Shown in pieces: positions 12,582 through 22,941 of a DNA stretch of 64,000 bases. The position numbers and the translations under genes are program-made. The stretch comes from Plasmodium coatneyi (Eukaryota > Apicomplexa > Aconoidasida > Haemosporida > Plasmodiidae). Under the pieces are notes generated by a model. That model was not told where the DNA came from. It did no database searches and worked only from the letters and a program-made list of their open reading frames with translations. The first letter of the stretch is position 1; the number at the start of each line of letters is the position of its first letter. Where the stretch lies: NCBI RefSeq assembly GCF_001680005.1, contig NC_033566.1, forward strand, positions 186,001 through 250,000, given 5' to 3'.

Positions 12582-13256
12582 CTACTCCTGGGACAATTCC
12601 TCCTGAAGGATCTGCTCGTACTCACGCAACAGCTTACTTTTTATACTTCTAGCCACCATAATATACTCCCTCTGGGCAGGCTTCAGTAGCTCATCCAAAT
12701 CTTCATTAATCATTGCGTGAATATTTTTTTTCTTTTCGCGAATGTTTTTTAATACCTCATTTTCATACTCGTAAAATTCGTTTATCTTTCTCTCCTCATC
12801 GGCAATGCTCGGGACATCAATTTCGTTAACTTTGTCTATGTTCACCTCGGTTACCTCATTCTTAACTTTATCGGTTATATCTTTCAGTATGACCATTTGG
12901 TTCACGTCCGTATCGTTCGCGTTGTAAGTGAGCTCTCCGTTTTGGTCACTCATGCTTACGTCAACCGTTCTATCGTATTCGCCCTCCTCCTCCTCTGTAT
13001 CATCTTCTTCATCCTGGTCACTTTCATCCTCCATCGTGGCTGCACCCCGCACGCTTAAAAAGGATGCTTCCGCTGGCGTTTCATTTATGCCTGAATCAAC
13101 CCCTTTCCCCACTGAATACACACTTCTCAGACTACCCCTATGATGATCACCATCTGCATTTTTATTATCCACCCATCTTTCGGCACTTCCATATGCCGTT
13201 ACGGCGCAGAGAAAAATCAACAAAATGCACTTAAAACAACATACGCACACTTTCAT
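12582..13256 (-). CDS. Predicted secreted acidic protein, 224 residues
   Basis: Single-exon gene with no family recognised. The Met at 13256 is chosen because it opens a signal peptide (MKVCVCCFKCILLIFLC, cleavage plausible after AYGSA); the frame runs 20 codons further upstream without gaining similarity. After a hydrophilic linker comes an Asp/Glu-rich stretch (about residues 70-95), then a charged, helix-prone C-terminal half likely to form coiled coil (residues about 125-224: ERKINEFYEYENEVLKNIR, and a stretch ending EYEQILQEELSQE). No transmembrane segment or GPI signal is visible at the C-terminus, so a soluble protein in a vacuole or extracellular space is expected. It lies convergent with the EGF-like gene and in tandem with the next large secreted protein, which has a similar acid-rich build. 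Confidence 0.7.
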   Translation of the reverse strand: MKVCVCCFKCILLIFLCAVTAYGSAERWVDNKNADGDHHRGSLRSVYSVGKGVDSGINETPAEASFLSVRGAATMEDESDQDEEDDTEEEEGEYDRTVDVSMSDQNGELTYNANDTDVNQMVILKDITDKVKNEVTEVNIDKVNEIDVPSIADEERKINEFYEYENEVLKNIREKKKNIHAMINEDLDELLKPAQREYIMVARSIKSKLLREYEQILQEELSQE

Positions 13257-14910
13257 TCTGTAGGAATTGACAAAAAAATAGGGAATGCATGCACTTTGTG
13301 TTACGTAAATGTGCACATGTAATGAGGAAAAAGAAAAAAATAAAATAAATGAATAAACAAAAAATAAGTAAAATTACAGCAAAGTAAGGAAAAGAAAAAC
13401 GAAACACATCAAACGACATAGCAGTGCATAAAATGATGATTCAAAAAAAAAAAAAAAAAAACTGCCACCCCCTTTGGCAGACACACGTCTCTTATTGCAA
13501 AAGCTAACTAGACAAAATTAGGAAACAAAATGAACAAGGGAATATAAACCTCTTCTTTCAAAATGCACAAACCATGAAGCACCTTTGTGGAAATTTACCA
13601 TAGACAAATTGATTTATATGGCTGAAAAATGGACAAAGAGTGTCTTTCCTTATTTCCCTCTTAAGTACGTATATTTACGCACACACTTGTGTGAATGTCA
13701 GAAAAAATCTGCGCTCATAGAAGTCTGCTAAATTTTAAAATACGAGCTACAAGACCGTTGCGCCATTCTTCCACCTTCTGGCTAGCCAAAAAAAAAATAA
13801 TAATAATAATAAAAACAGCTACATATCTTATGAACGTTCATAATTTTTTTTTTTATTTAGCTAGCCAAGTATACGACATAGCCATATGACGTCCACTGCA
13901 AAACAACTTGCAGTTGCACACACCGAGCCTGCTCTCTCTCCCAAAAGGTTCAAAACAAGTGGAAGATAAAAGATAACGCAAAAAAAAAAAAATCAAATAA
14001 AGATAACTTTACAGATCATGCATTTAAAAAGCTCCATCGAAAGGGTCAAAAGTGTCTTTTAATTCGGACAATACCTTGAAAAAAAGATTCCTCAACTGTT
14101 GCACCACTCCAGGGCGTCAAAAAAAAAAAAAAAGAAAAAAATGCTACAGAAAAAATAAATCCCCCAAATGAACAATAGCATGTTTTTCAAAATTAGCATA
14201 TTGTACCGACTACAGCGGCAATTTCATCCTTTTGAATTTTAGACAATCTCATAATGCAAAAGTTTAGACCAGCGTTGCTGCCTACAAACGGATGTTCCTT
14301 AAAACGGTTGAGAATTGGTCCCCACTTGCACATTTTCCAGCTGTTCCGTTTTTCCGTCCCTTCCACCATCCCCATCTCAGTCGCAATGCTATGACGCAAG
14401 GAATACACTGAACATCTCGCAGAGCTTACGCGACAAATAAGAATCAGTCAAAAAAAGATCGAATTTTTGGTTTAGCAAATAAGCTATAAATGAAAAAAGT
14501 GTAAAACAAATGATTCAACAATGAACCAATCAATCAATTACGTAATGAACCGCTTAAGCAACGCGCAACAAAAAAAAAAAAAATACACACATAAGTACAT
14601 GCATACATGCGTATGCATATATATAGGAACCACATAATCCATACTTAAAAACAAATTAACAAATAATGCCAAATTGAAACAACAAAAATCGCAACCTGTC
14701 AGGGAAGGAAACGCTTTTAAAAGGGTTACAGTTACGCATGCACCAGACATGGCGCGAGTAATCTTTGTAAATGGGAAAAGACACAAAAATCCTGCTCCTA
14801 CTCATGCTCATGCTCATTTTTGGAAAATGTGCACACCTCTTACAACATTAAAAATAAAGAAGTGTGCAGCAGGTGTAGCAAGCACAGTTGTAGAATAAGC
14901 CAAATTTTAG
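13257..14910. other. Gene-free region between two secreted-protein genes
   Basis: About 1.65 kb, A-rich on the plus strand, with A runs near 13443-13460, 13980-13992 and 14118-14133 and a TAA trinucleotide run near 13796-13810. An open frame on the minus strand at 14193-14408 lacks any family signal and is not called. It presumably holds the 3' end of the 1,060-residue gene and the promoter of the 224-residue gene. Confidence 0.45.
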
Positions 14911-17900
14911 CTACTCATTTTTCTCTTCACTCGATTTTTCAAAATCATCGAATTCTTGAATTATATTCTTGTCAGAAGGCACGGGAGTTTTCAACTCGTC
15001 CCTTACTTTTTTTTCCATCGCTCTCAACTTTTTGTAACCTTTATTAATTTCCTTTATTTCGCTTTTTATTTTCTTCCTGTTTGAGGTATTATCAATTGAT
15101 TCGCCTGATATGCTTAAGAGGGATGTTTTGCTTATCGAACCATTGTTACCCGTGGGATCGTTATAACTCTGTTTTGTAGGCGCCTCCTCCTTAGACATCA
15201 CCGTACTATCTTTTATGCCAGTGTTGGGTGAATTATTCGCTTGGAGGCCATTTCCAGCTGTGCTTTTATTGGAATTTCCGCCGGTACCTTTCGCTTTCTT
15301 TTTTGTTCCCTCGACTACCTTTTGCGCCTTGTCAATGGCTTTCTTGACTTTGTATACTCCTGCTTGGGCCATTTCGTGCGCCCTATCGATGCCCTTTTCT
15401 ACCACTTCCTGCGCTATATCAATTCCCTTTTGTGCCACTTTCTGCGCCTTATCGATGCCCTCTTTAGCGTCCTTTTTCATCTTTCTCACCGTATTTTTCC
15501 CCTTTTGGGCTCCTTCTTTTGCCACCTGATTCACCTTTTCCAGCGTATTTTTGCCCTTTTCGATTCCTTCTTTTGCCACCTGATTCACCTTTTTCAGCGT
15601 ATTTTTGCCCTTTTCGATTCCTTCTTTTGCCACCTTTTCCAGCGTATTTTTGCCCTTTTCGATTCCTTCTTTTGCCACCTGTTTCACCTTTTTTTTCCCC
15701 TTATCGATACTCTTTTTCGTTTCCTTCTTGACTTTATCTATTTTATCCTTCGCTTCATGCACAGCATTATCGACGAATTCTTTCCCTTTCTTTTTGAGAC
15801 GCTCTCCTTCCCTTTTCGCCGAATCCTTAAGTTTGCGAATGCCATTCTTTCCGATATCTTTTAGGTTCGCCACTCCATTTTTCGCTTCCTTTTTAAGTTT
15901 ATTCATCTTCTCCTTTGAGACCAATTTCGCCTTCGTAATAGATTTCTTTACCCCGTCTTTTGCCTTTTTAAATTTCTCAGAACCCTTTTTAGATACGTCT
16001 TTAATTTTCCCCACCATTTTGTTAGCCTTCTCGGATAGCTTGTCTATGTTGAACTTCGTCCCTATGAGACTGGACACTTTATTTCTACCTTTATCTATTA
16101 AATGCTTCGACCCCTTTTTTAATAAATTACCTAGCAGGTCCTTCACGCTCGATGATGAAAGGTCAGATTCTTCATCATCTTCCTTATACTCTTCATCATC
16201 TTCATCGTCGTCGTCTTCATCATCTTCAACCTCTTCATCGTCTTCCACTTCTTCATCCTCATCGGTTTCGTCTACTTCTTCATCATTATCATCATCGTCC
16301 TCATCATCATCTTCATCGTCGTCCTCCTCATCATCATTCTCTGTTTCATCCACTTCCACTTCTTCCCCCTCGTTATCCATTTCGAATTCTCCCATCCCTG
16401 TCGACATATCAGCAAAGGACTCAGTATCTGCGAAAACTTTTAGATTTTCTTGCGAGTTAAAAGTACCCTCCGTACGGTTGTCCCTTTCGCTAGCTGCCAT
16501 ACCCATGTGACGGTTATCGCCCATAAATGCACTGCTCAATTTCACAGAGTCATTTTCTACTATCGGCATGTTTGAAAAACCATTGAAAAAGGAATCTGCA
16601 TATGTTGCGTCTTCCCCGCCTGAATTACTCGCGTCGCTAAACGCGTCATTTCTCATCCCATCGTTCAGCATCTGAAAATGTCCCCCTCCCACACTTCCCG
16701 AAAGCGTCGAATGACCTGCAAATACTTCACTTAGCAAAAGTGCTTTAAAAAAGACTTCACATTTGTCCTTATCATCATCACTAGTAAAAGAGTTGTCCAT
16801 CGAGGTTTCCCCTGGGGCATATCCAAACTGGTGATTCTGAATATCTACTTCTCTCGTGTTGGGTGATTCTTGCATTAGGGTATTCCTCTCCTTCTTGCTC
16901 GTCAATATAGAATCCAATCGATCACTTCCTTTAAGCACATCATAGCAATCAAGTGTTCTCTCAACTGAGTCTATGAAAATTTCGTCCAGGTCTTTTTCTG
17001 CACCCCCGTTGGTGTTAGCATCCTCCGCATTAGTGTTTCCATTGTGTAGTAAATTTATTACCTTTCTTTTCATCATAAAGGAGTCCTTTAAATTTAACAA
17101 TATTTTGTAAAGCGCAATTTTTTCGGCATTATCGTGGGGCGCATTACCGGTCAAACTCATATTACTTGTTTCCACTTCATCGCACCCTTTTAGAAGATCC
17201 CTTTCTCTCAATAATTTATTCCTTATTGACGAGGAGACGGCTAACCTACTACTCACACTCTCCAAGTACCTAACAATATCATCTATCGTTTCGGCATATT
17301 CCGCATTAGGGCATGAATTAAGATGATTATTCCTCAGTTCCACACTTGATAGTGTGGAGTCATTTGACCCGGTCGCTTTGTCCATCTGCTTATACTCATG
17401 ATCTAGAATCACTTCAGTATCATTAGCTTGATCCTCTTTCGGCAAAAAGGACATATAGTCTAGAGATTTATCCAGTCCTTTGAATAACTCGCTCTTGTTA
17501 TTTTCGCTTAATTTATCCAAATTTAAATTAAATGTGTACCTCATGTAGCAGTAGGTAGTGGATTCTTCATCCGACTTTTTCTGATAGACCTTGCGCAGCA
17601 TATGGATATCATTTTCGGTAGATTCCTCGGTTGAAATAACTTTCATGTCGCTTGCATCATGTGCAGGGTGTTCCTCCTCACTCGAAGCGGCATCATTGGT
17701 AGCATCATTGTCATTATCATTAGCACTGTCATTACCATTATCATCAGCCCCGTCAGCACCATCGTCGCCCGCATCACCACTCAAATTTTGCAAAGTTGCG
17801 GCGCTGCCCCTTTCCGATGCATTGATGCCTTTAATTCTGTCCATTTCTTGCACAACTAAGGCCCTCTCGAGGACATTTTCCTTTATTTTTTCGAAAATTT

Positions 17901-18093
17901 TAATTTTAATTTTTTTCCCATTCTGAACAATGTTCTTCTCTTTCTTCAAGTGCTCAGGCGATAGCAACAAATCTTTGTCGACCAACTCTATTTTCAAATT
18001 GATCTTTTTATCGTGGACCATCCCACAGTAAGGAGCCGGGAGGCAAAAAAGCACGAAGCAAAAAATAGCGGCTAATGTGTTAAACTTCCCCAT
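14911..18093 (-). CDS. Large predicted secreted protein with acidic block and Lys-rich amphipathic repeats
   Basis: Intact single-exon gene of 1,060 residues; not recognised as a named antigen. The N-terminus is a signal peptide (MGKFNTLAAIFCFVLFCLP...). Residues about 25-570 are polar with scattered Cys and no recognised domain. About 575-648 is an almost uninterrupted Asp/Glu tract. From about 650 to 930 follows a Lys-rich, helix-prone region with repeated KEGIEKGKNTLEKV-type units; in the DNA these are 54- and 45-nt near-identical copies around 15512-15680. The end is Ser/Asn-rich followed by a charged helical tail. There is no C-terminal membrane anchor. The design (secreted, strongly acidic then strongly basic, repeat-bearing) is like Plasmodium surface or vacuolar antigens, but function is unknown. 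Repeat number is likely to vary between isolates. Confidence 0.8.
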   Translation of the reverse strand: MGKFNTLAAIFCFVLFCLPAPYCGMVHDKKINLKIELVDKDLLLSPEHLKKEKNIVQNGKKIKIKIFEKIKENVLERALVVQEMDRIKGINASERGSAATLQNLSGDAGDDGADGADDNGNDSANDNDNDATNDAASSEEEHPAHDASDMKVISTEESTENDIHMLRKVYQKKSDEESTTYCYMRYTFNLNLDKLSENNKSELFKGLDKSLDYMSFLPKEDQANDTEVILDHEYKQMDKATGSNDSTLSSVELRNNHLNSCPNAEYAETIDDIVRYLESVSSRLAVSSSIRNKLLRERDLLKGCDEVETSNMSLTGNAPHDNAEKIALYKILLNLKDSFMMKRKVINLLHNGNTNAEDANTNGGAEKDLDEIFIDSVERTLDCYDVLKGSDRLDSILTSKKERNTLMQESPNTREVDIQNHQFGYAPGETSMDNSFTSDDDKDKCEVFFKALLLSEVFAGHSTLSGSVGGGHFQMLNDGMRNDAFSDASNSGGEDATYADSFFNGFSNMPIVENDSVKLSSAFMGDNRHMGMAASERDNRTEGTFNSQENLKVFADTESFADMSTGMGEFEMDNEGEEVEVDETENDDEEDDDEDDDEDDDDNDEEVDETDEDEEVEDDEEVEDDEDDDDEDDEEYKEDDEESDLSSSSVKDLLGNLLKKGSKHLIDKGRNKVSSLIGTKFNIDKLSEKANKMVGKIKDVSKKGSEKFKKAKDGVKKSITKAKLVSKEKMNKLKKEAKNGVANLKDIGKNGIRKLKDSAKREGERLKKKGKEFVDNAVHEAKDKIDKVKKETKKSIDKGKKKVKQVAKEGIEKGKNTLEKVAKEGIEKGKNTLKKVNQVAKEGIEKGKNTLEKVNQVAKEGAQKGKNTVRKMKKDAKEGIDKAQKVAQKGIDIAQEVVEKGIDRAHEMAQAGVYKVKKAIDKAQKVVEGTKKKAKGTGGNSNKSTAGNGLQANNSPNTGIKDSTVMSKEEAPTKQSYNDPTGNNGSISKTSLLSISGESIDNTSNRKKIKSEIKEINKGYKKLRAMEKKVRDELKTPVPSDKNIIQEFDDFEKSSEEKNE
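15512..15690 (-). repeat. In-frame coding repeats of 54/45 nt in the 1,060-residue secreted protein
   Basis: The sequence CCTTCTTTTGCCACC recurs at 15512, 15566, 15620 and 15665, that is at intervals of 54, 54 and 45 nt, all multiples of three. Each copy encodes an 18- or 15-residue Lys/Glu helical unit containing KEGIEKGKNTL or a close variant. The 45-nt copy lacks three codons. Less regular relatives continue on both sides. Confidence 0.85.
16150..16370 (-). repeat. Asp/Glu-codon low-complexity tract
   Basis: A trinucleotide-like CAT/CTT/CGT-rich tract on the plus strand encodes about 74 mostly Asp and Glu residues on the minus strand. It is part of the 1,060-residue protein and explains several long Ser- or His-rich open frames on the opposite strand, which are not genes. 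Confidence 0.85.
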
Positions 18094-19398
18094 ATTTATT
18101 TATGCTTATATAATAATCAAAGCGATACTGTATGATTTGAAAAAAAAAAAAACAAAAACAAAATTGCGTGTTTATATGTAGAACAAACTGCAATCCTTAA
18201 AGATGAGACACATGTCTGATGAATCAAACCCGTCGTAAAACCGTGTCTTACTCAAATTTTTTCGTATACACAACGTTCAGTCAAATAATGCATTCTTCTC
18301 ATCTGTCAAATAAAATGGAGCTCATTCTTTTTTTCATTTTTATTTTTAAAATAAATATATTTAAATGTATCATTATTTCATTTTTAAATGGACATTTTAA
18401 AAAAAAATGTGTTGACGAAAAAAAGAAAATTCGAAAAAGAAAAAACCTATACAACACGTTGTTCCTTTTTTTTTTTTTTTCCTAAATAGCTACAAAAAGT
18501 AAAAGCAGTGTGCAAATGAAGCCAAAATGTGAAAAAAAATGTAGCTATTTCACTGTCTTACCTGACCCGTTCATAAGAAATTGTCTTTATTATCTCCTTT
18601 TCTAAAAGATTTTTTGAAATCCAGCTAGCCATTTTGCATTATTCTGGGCTAACAAGAAAAAAAAAAATACCTGAACGGTACATGATAAAATATTTGCATA
18701 AGCCATTTTGGCTGTTTTTTTTTTTTTTTTTTTTTAGCTCCCAAGAAATACTCCATTTTGTGTGTAACTTAAATAGCGCTACATTAGGTAATTTTTCCTA
18801 TTTGAAGTTCAAAGGGAAAGCGTAAATCACAAACACTGGAACGTTATGTATGGACCTCCTTTTTGTATGTCTATGAAGAAGCTACTTACTTTGTTGCAAA
18901 AGGCCTGGCGCAAAAATTATCATTGTTGTAATTTCAAAGAGTGGCAAATTGCAATTAGAATTAGCAAAACCAAAAATAAACCTCGACCTTTACCACGCCC
19001 TGTTCACCTAACCAGCGAAAATGAAAACTGATTAGCCGCTTAGCCTATACACCTTGCTAAGATATTATAGCTAATAATGAACAGACCTTTAATTTTGCAC
19101 CACTAATTTAATCGTTTTGGCAGAAAAAAAAATATGAAACCCATGCAGAGGGGGATTAGAATGTGCGGTGTATTAAGTACCCCTATTTGGCTTATTCCCG
19201 TATGGGGGATGGGAAAAAAAAAAAAAATGATTCAATGACGCATTAAGACAAGCACGGATTTGGAGAATATCCGAAGGGAAAGGTTCCCCTTCCTCACTTA
19301 GGTAGACATATCACCATAAGGGGCAGACCTTCCCACATGGCACTAAAATGAGAAGAAGGCGTGCATTCAGGTTAACGTGACAACCACATCGCGTACCC
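18094..19398. other. Intergenic region between AlaRS and the secreted-protein gene
   Basis: About 1.3 kb with A/T-rich stretches (18140-18155, 18340-18480, T run near 18715-18735). It should hold the promoter and 5' UTR of the 1,060-residue gene and the AlaRS 3' UTR. No coding or RNA gene is supported. Confidence 0.45.
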
Positions 19399-22300
19399 CT
19401 AGTGGTACTTCTTAAGCGCCTCCAGTGCCAACTCCTTTATGATGACTCCCTTCCCCTTTCCTGCCGACCCGAAAGCCTTGCTCTTACCTCCGCCAGAATG
19501 GCCTTCCACCGACTGCATTATCTCCTTCATGAAAGTATCTGCCTGTATAGTGGTCCCCTTCAAAGAATCCTTCACTTCGAAAACGCAGTAGGTGTTCTTC
19601 TCATCATCAATGATGAAGAAATAGCTGCACGACTTGTTATGTTTGCAATACGACTGGGCGATTTTTTCTAGCACCTTCTGATTTCCAGATAGAGCATCAA
19701 AAAGCTTGACATCTACAAGAACGCCACTTTTGTCTTCTAAGGCGTAATCCTTTCCAATAGTGGTGGCCTTATTGAATAACTCCTTCTGCATGTTCTTCGT
19801 CTTCTCGATGATATTTTTTTCAATTTTTTCCAAGTTGTTCAATATTTGATTTTTCCTAATATATGGCAGAAACTTATCTTCCTTTAGAACCCGCTTATAC
19901 GTCTGTACGTCGGTTAGTTTACCTTCATTGGGGTCTTCAAAAATATGTTTGTACTTGGCAAGCAGGTTGTCAAATTTGGCTTCTACCTCTTCCGCCTTCT
20001 TATTCGTGACAGCATTGATTCGGTAAATTCCCTTCCCGATGCTCTCCTCCGACGTTATGATAAACTTTTTTATAAACTTCGTGTTGGCGATGTGGGTGCC
20101 TCCACATAATTCAATGGAACACAAATAGGAGTAATTCACGTCCAGGTGGTTCAGTATCTTATCCACGTCGTTGTCTATGAAGACTACATTGACAACATCT
20201 GCATAATCTTCCTCAAAGATGGCTCTGATTCCTTTAATCTTTTTACTCTCTTTTAGATCCATGGTTCGAACGGAGACAGCTAAACCTTGTTTAATCAAAT
20301 CGTTGACTTGGCTTTCGATTTTGCTAACCAAATCGTCACTTACATTTTGGAAGAAGGAGAAATCGAATCTCAGCTTCTCATCGTCCACTAGGGATCCCTT
20401 CTGGTCACAATTAAAAATGGAGTTCACTCCAGCTTCTTCTTTCCCATTTGTCTTTTCGGCCAAATCGCCATTCTTCACCTCCCCCTTCCCATGCGCAACA
20501 TACTCCGTTAAAACCTTCTTTATGACAAAATTGAGTAAATGCGTTGACGTGTGATTGCATGCGATTAATTTTCTCCTATCAAAATTTACCACCGTGTGTA
20601 CGGAGTCGTTCTTTTCTATTTTCCCCTCTTTGAGGACACCAATGTGGAGCACATACTCGTTCATTTTTTGCACATTAAGTACTTGGAATTTCATCTGATC
20701 ATTTTGAATGACCCCCGTGTCGTATATCTGTCCTCCATTTTCGTAGTAAAAATTGGTTTTCTTCAAAATGAGGGCATATTTCTTATCCTCATTAGGCGTT
20801 TTAATACTGTCTATGAAATTCTCCCCATCGTAGATAACCACAATGTTTGTGTCAACCTTTTTCATGTCATTCTTCTTATCATCGTTATTCCAATCATATT
20901 TGTACTGATCCTCCGTGGCTTGCACACCATGCTTCTGCTTCAACTCATGGGCCTTTTCCACTGGTAGGTCAAAAAATTTATTAATTTTAAAATTGTTCGT
21001 ATCTGATACCAGCTGGTGCTTCCTAAACAGCTCATTAAATTCGGACATATTTAATTTGAAGCTCTTTTCTTCGCACATTATTTGTATCAGATCGATGGGG
21101 AATCCATACGAAGTGTACAAGTCGAAGGCGTCCTTCCCACTGAAGAGCTTATCCCCCCCTGTGGTGTTGCTCTTTTTTATAATTTTATTAAATTGATCTA
21201 CTCCTTTTTCTAACGTCTTGTTGAAAACCATTTCTTCCTGCTTAATGACACTCTTAATATAGTTCACCCTATTTTCATCCTTCAAATCTGTAAAGCACTT
21301 TTTCAAAATGTGACAAACAGAATCTACCAATTTGTAAAACCACAGGACGTTGCTCCCTACTTGGAATATCTGTTTACCTACTCTGATAGCCCTTCTGATA
21401 ATTCTCCTTATAACATAATTTCTTCCTTCATTTCCAGGCAGGCAGCCATCACTAATAGCTATTGTTACGCATCGTATATGGTCACTAACAACTCGGTAAG
21501 CATAGTCAATTCGATCTACGTCTTCTTCATTCACTTTACCTCCATATTCTGGTAGGTGATTGAATATTTCCTTTATCTGCTTAAAAATTGGCATGAACAA
21601 ATCCGTGTCGTAATTACTTTCAACATTTTGCAAAATGGACGTTATTCTTTCTAAACCCATCCCCGTATCGATACATGGGAAAGGCAGTTTGTTCATATTT
21701 TTCTTCTCATCCTTATTATACTGCATGAAGACGATATTCCATATTTCCAAAACGCTTGGGTCGTCCATATTGACCAAAGAACTAGCATCCCTATTGCCAA
21801 TTCGATCGTAATGGATTTCCGAACAAGGACCACATGGACCTGTTTCTGCCATTTCCCAGAAATTCTCCTTCATACCAAATGGTAAAATACGACTTTCATC
21901 CACATATTTTAACCATATTTTTTTCGTCTCCAAATCTTCAGGACAGCTAGGCAATTTTTCATCGCCTCCAAAATAGGTCACATATAATCTGTCCGGGTCT
22001 ATTTTATACACATTCGTTAGAAGATCCCATGCATAGTCGATACTTTCCTCTTTAAAATAATCACCAAAACTCCAATTTCCTAACATTTCGAAAAAGGTGT
22101 GATGGTATACGTCCTTCCCTACGTCATCCAAGTCGTTGTGCTTCCCTCCTGCTCTTATACACTTCTGCGTATCCACTGCTCTTTTCAACTTTCCCAAGTC
22201 GCTATTTTTATCCACCTGTCCTAGAAATATTTTCTTAAACTGATTCATCCCAGCGTTTGTAAATAATAATGTGCTATCGTTGTATGGAATAACTGATGCG

Positions 22301-22941
22301 CTTTCCATCACCGTGTGGTTCTTTTCCTTAAAATAGTTGATGAATCTACCTCGGACTTCCTCTGAGGACAACGTTGGGCGCGTAGACAAGGTGTGCACCT
22401 TACCCCCGCTGACCAACCCATGATGTCCATTTACCACTCCGTTCAAACCGGACTCCCCCTCGTGCCGTTTCTCCACCTGGTCCCCACTCCATTCACTCAT
22501 TTTTACTCCTCTTTCTAATGTGCTTTTTTCCTCTTTCGATGCCCCGTTCGGAACTTCCAAGCGATTCTTGCCACTTACACCCAGAGGAGCAATATAAGTC
22601 AAGCTGCTACTCAAAAGACTGCCTCTTCTTATTACACTGAATAATCTGGAGATGTCTCTTCTGCTAAATGCTCTGCTCAAACGCATGCATCGACTGTTTC
22701 TCTCCTCTTTGCTCCCAAACAGGAAAGATGCTCTTCGGGGGGTCCTTTCCAAGGGTGTTAATATCACGGAGGAGGCACAACCCACGTGGTTGCTTCTAGT
22801 AGTACGAAAATTTGGCGAGCCGCTTTCCCCCCTCGATGGAAGAAACACCTTTAAGGAACCTCTACGAAGGGTGTTGTGTCCCTTAGGCTTGATGCTCAAA
22901 AGGAGGAAGAGAAGCCTCACGGGGAAGAGCGCTCGTCTCAT
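19399..22941 (-). CDS. AlaRS: Alanine--tRNA ligase with N-terminal apicoplast-type leader
   Basis: Class II synthetase that charges tRNA-Ala and edits mischarged Ser/Gly. Uninterrupted frame of 1,180 residues from the ATG at 22941. The catalytic core begins at LSSEEVRGRFINYFKEKNH and includes LLFTNAGMNQFKKIFLG. The editing domain has HTSTH (HX3H) and, further on, ELCGGTH (CX3H). The C-terminal Gly-rich C-Ala domain ends SGGGKSKAFGSAGKGKG. The first about 150 residues are a bipartite leader: a signal peptide (MRRALFPVRLLFLLLS) followed by a basic, Ser/Arg-rich transit-like stretch. A second in-frame Met at 22500 (MSEWSGDQ) would start a cytosolic form. Plasmodium is known to have a single AlaRS gene serving both cytosol and apicoplast, which fits. 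The frame continues upstream of 22941 but only with a TTG, so the ATG is preferred. Confidence 0.95.
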   Translation of the reverse strand: MRRALFPVRLLFLLLSIKPKGHNTLRRGSLKVFLPSRGESGSPNFRTTRSNHVGCASSVILTPLERTPRRASFLFGSKEERNSRCMRLSRAFSRRDISRLFSVIRRGSLLSSSLTYIAPLGVSGKNRLEVPNGASKEEKSTLERGVKMSEWSGDQVEKRHEGESGLNGVVNGHHGLVSGGKVHTLSTRPTLSSEEVRGRFINYFKEKNHTVMESASVIPYNDSTLLFTNAGMNQFKKIFLGQVDKNSDLGKLKRAVDTQKCIRAGGKHNDLDDVGKDVYHHTFFEMLGNWSFGDYFKEESIDYAWDLLTNVYKIDPDRLYVTYFGGDEKLPSCPEDLETKKIWLKYVDESRILPFGMKENFWEMAETGPCGPCSEIHYDRIGNRDASSLVNMDDPSVLEIWNIVFMQYNKDEKKNMNKLPFPCIDTGMGLERITSILQNVESNYDTDLFMPIFKQIKEIFNHLPEYGGKVNEEDVDRIDYAYRVVSDHIRCVTIAISDGCLPGNEGRNYVIRRIIRRAIRVGKQIFQVGSNVLWFYKLVDSVCHILKKCFTDLKDENRVNYIKSVIKQEEMVFNKTLEKGVDQFNKIIKKSNTTGGDKLFSGKDAFDLYTSYGFPIDLIQIMCEEKSFKLNMSEFNELFRKHQLVSDTNNFKINKFFDLPVEKAHELKQKHGVQATEDQYKYDWNNDDKKNDMKKVDTNIVVIYDGENFIDSIKTPNEDKKYALILKKTNFYYENGGQIYDTGVIQNDQMKFQVLNVQKMNEYVLHIGVLKEGKIEKNDSVHTVVNFDRRKLIACNHTSTHLLNFVIKKVLTEYVAHGKGEVKNGDLAEKTNGKEEAGVNSIFNCDQKGSLVDDEKLRFDFSFFQNVSDDLVSKIESQVNDLIKQGLAVSVRTMDLKESKKIKGIRAIFEEDYADVVNVVFIDNDVDKILNHLDVNYSYLCSIELCGGTHIANTKFIKKFIITSEESIGKGIYRINAVTNKKAEEVEAKFDNLLAKYKHIFEDPNEGKLTDVQTYKRVLKEDKFLPYIRKNQILNNLEKIEKNIIEKTKNMQKELFNKATTIGKDYALEDKSGVLVDVKLFDALSGNQKVLEKIAQSYCKHNKSCSYFFIIDDEKNTYCVFEVKDSLKGTTIQADTFMKEIMQSVEGHSGGGKSKAFGSAGKGKGVIIKELALEALKKYH

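Noticed and set aside
15215..16510. Long plus-strand frames opposite the 1,060-residue gene
   Set aside because: They mirror the Lys and Asp/Glu codon repeats of the real minus-strand gene (giving Phe/Leu and Ser/His runs) and have no independent support.
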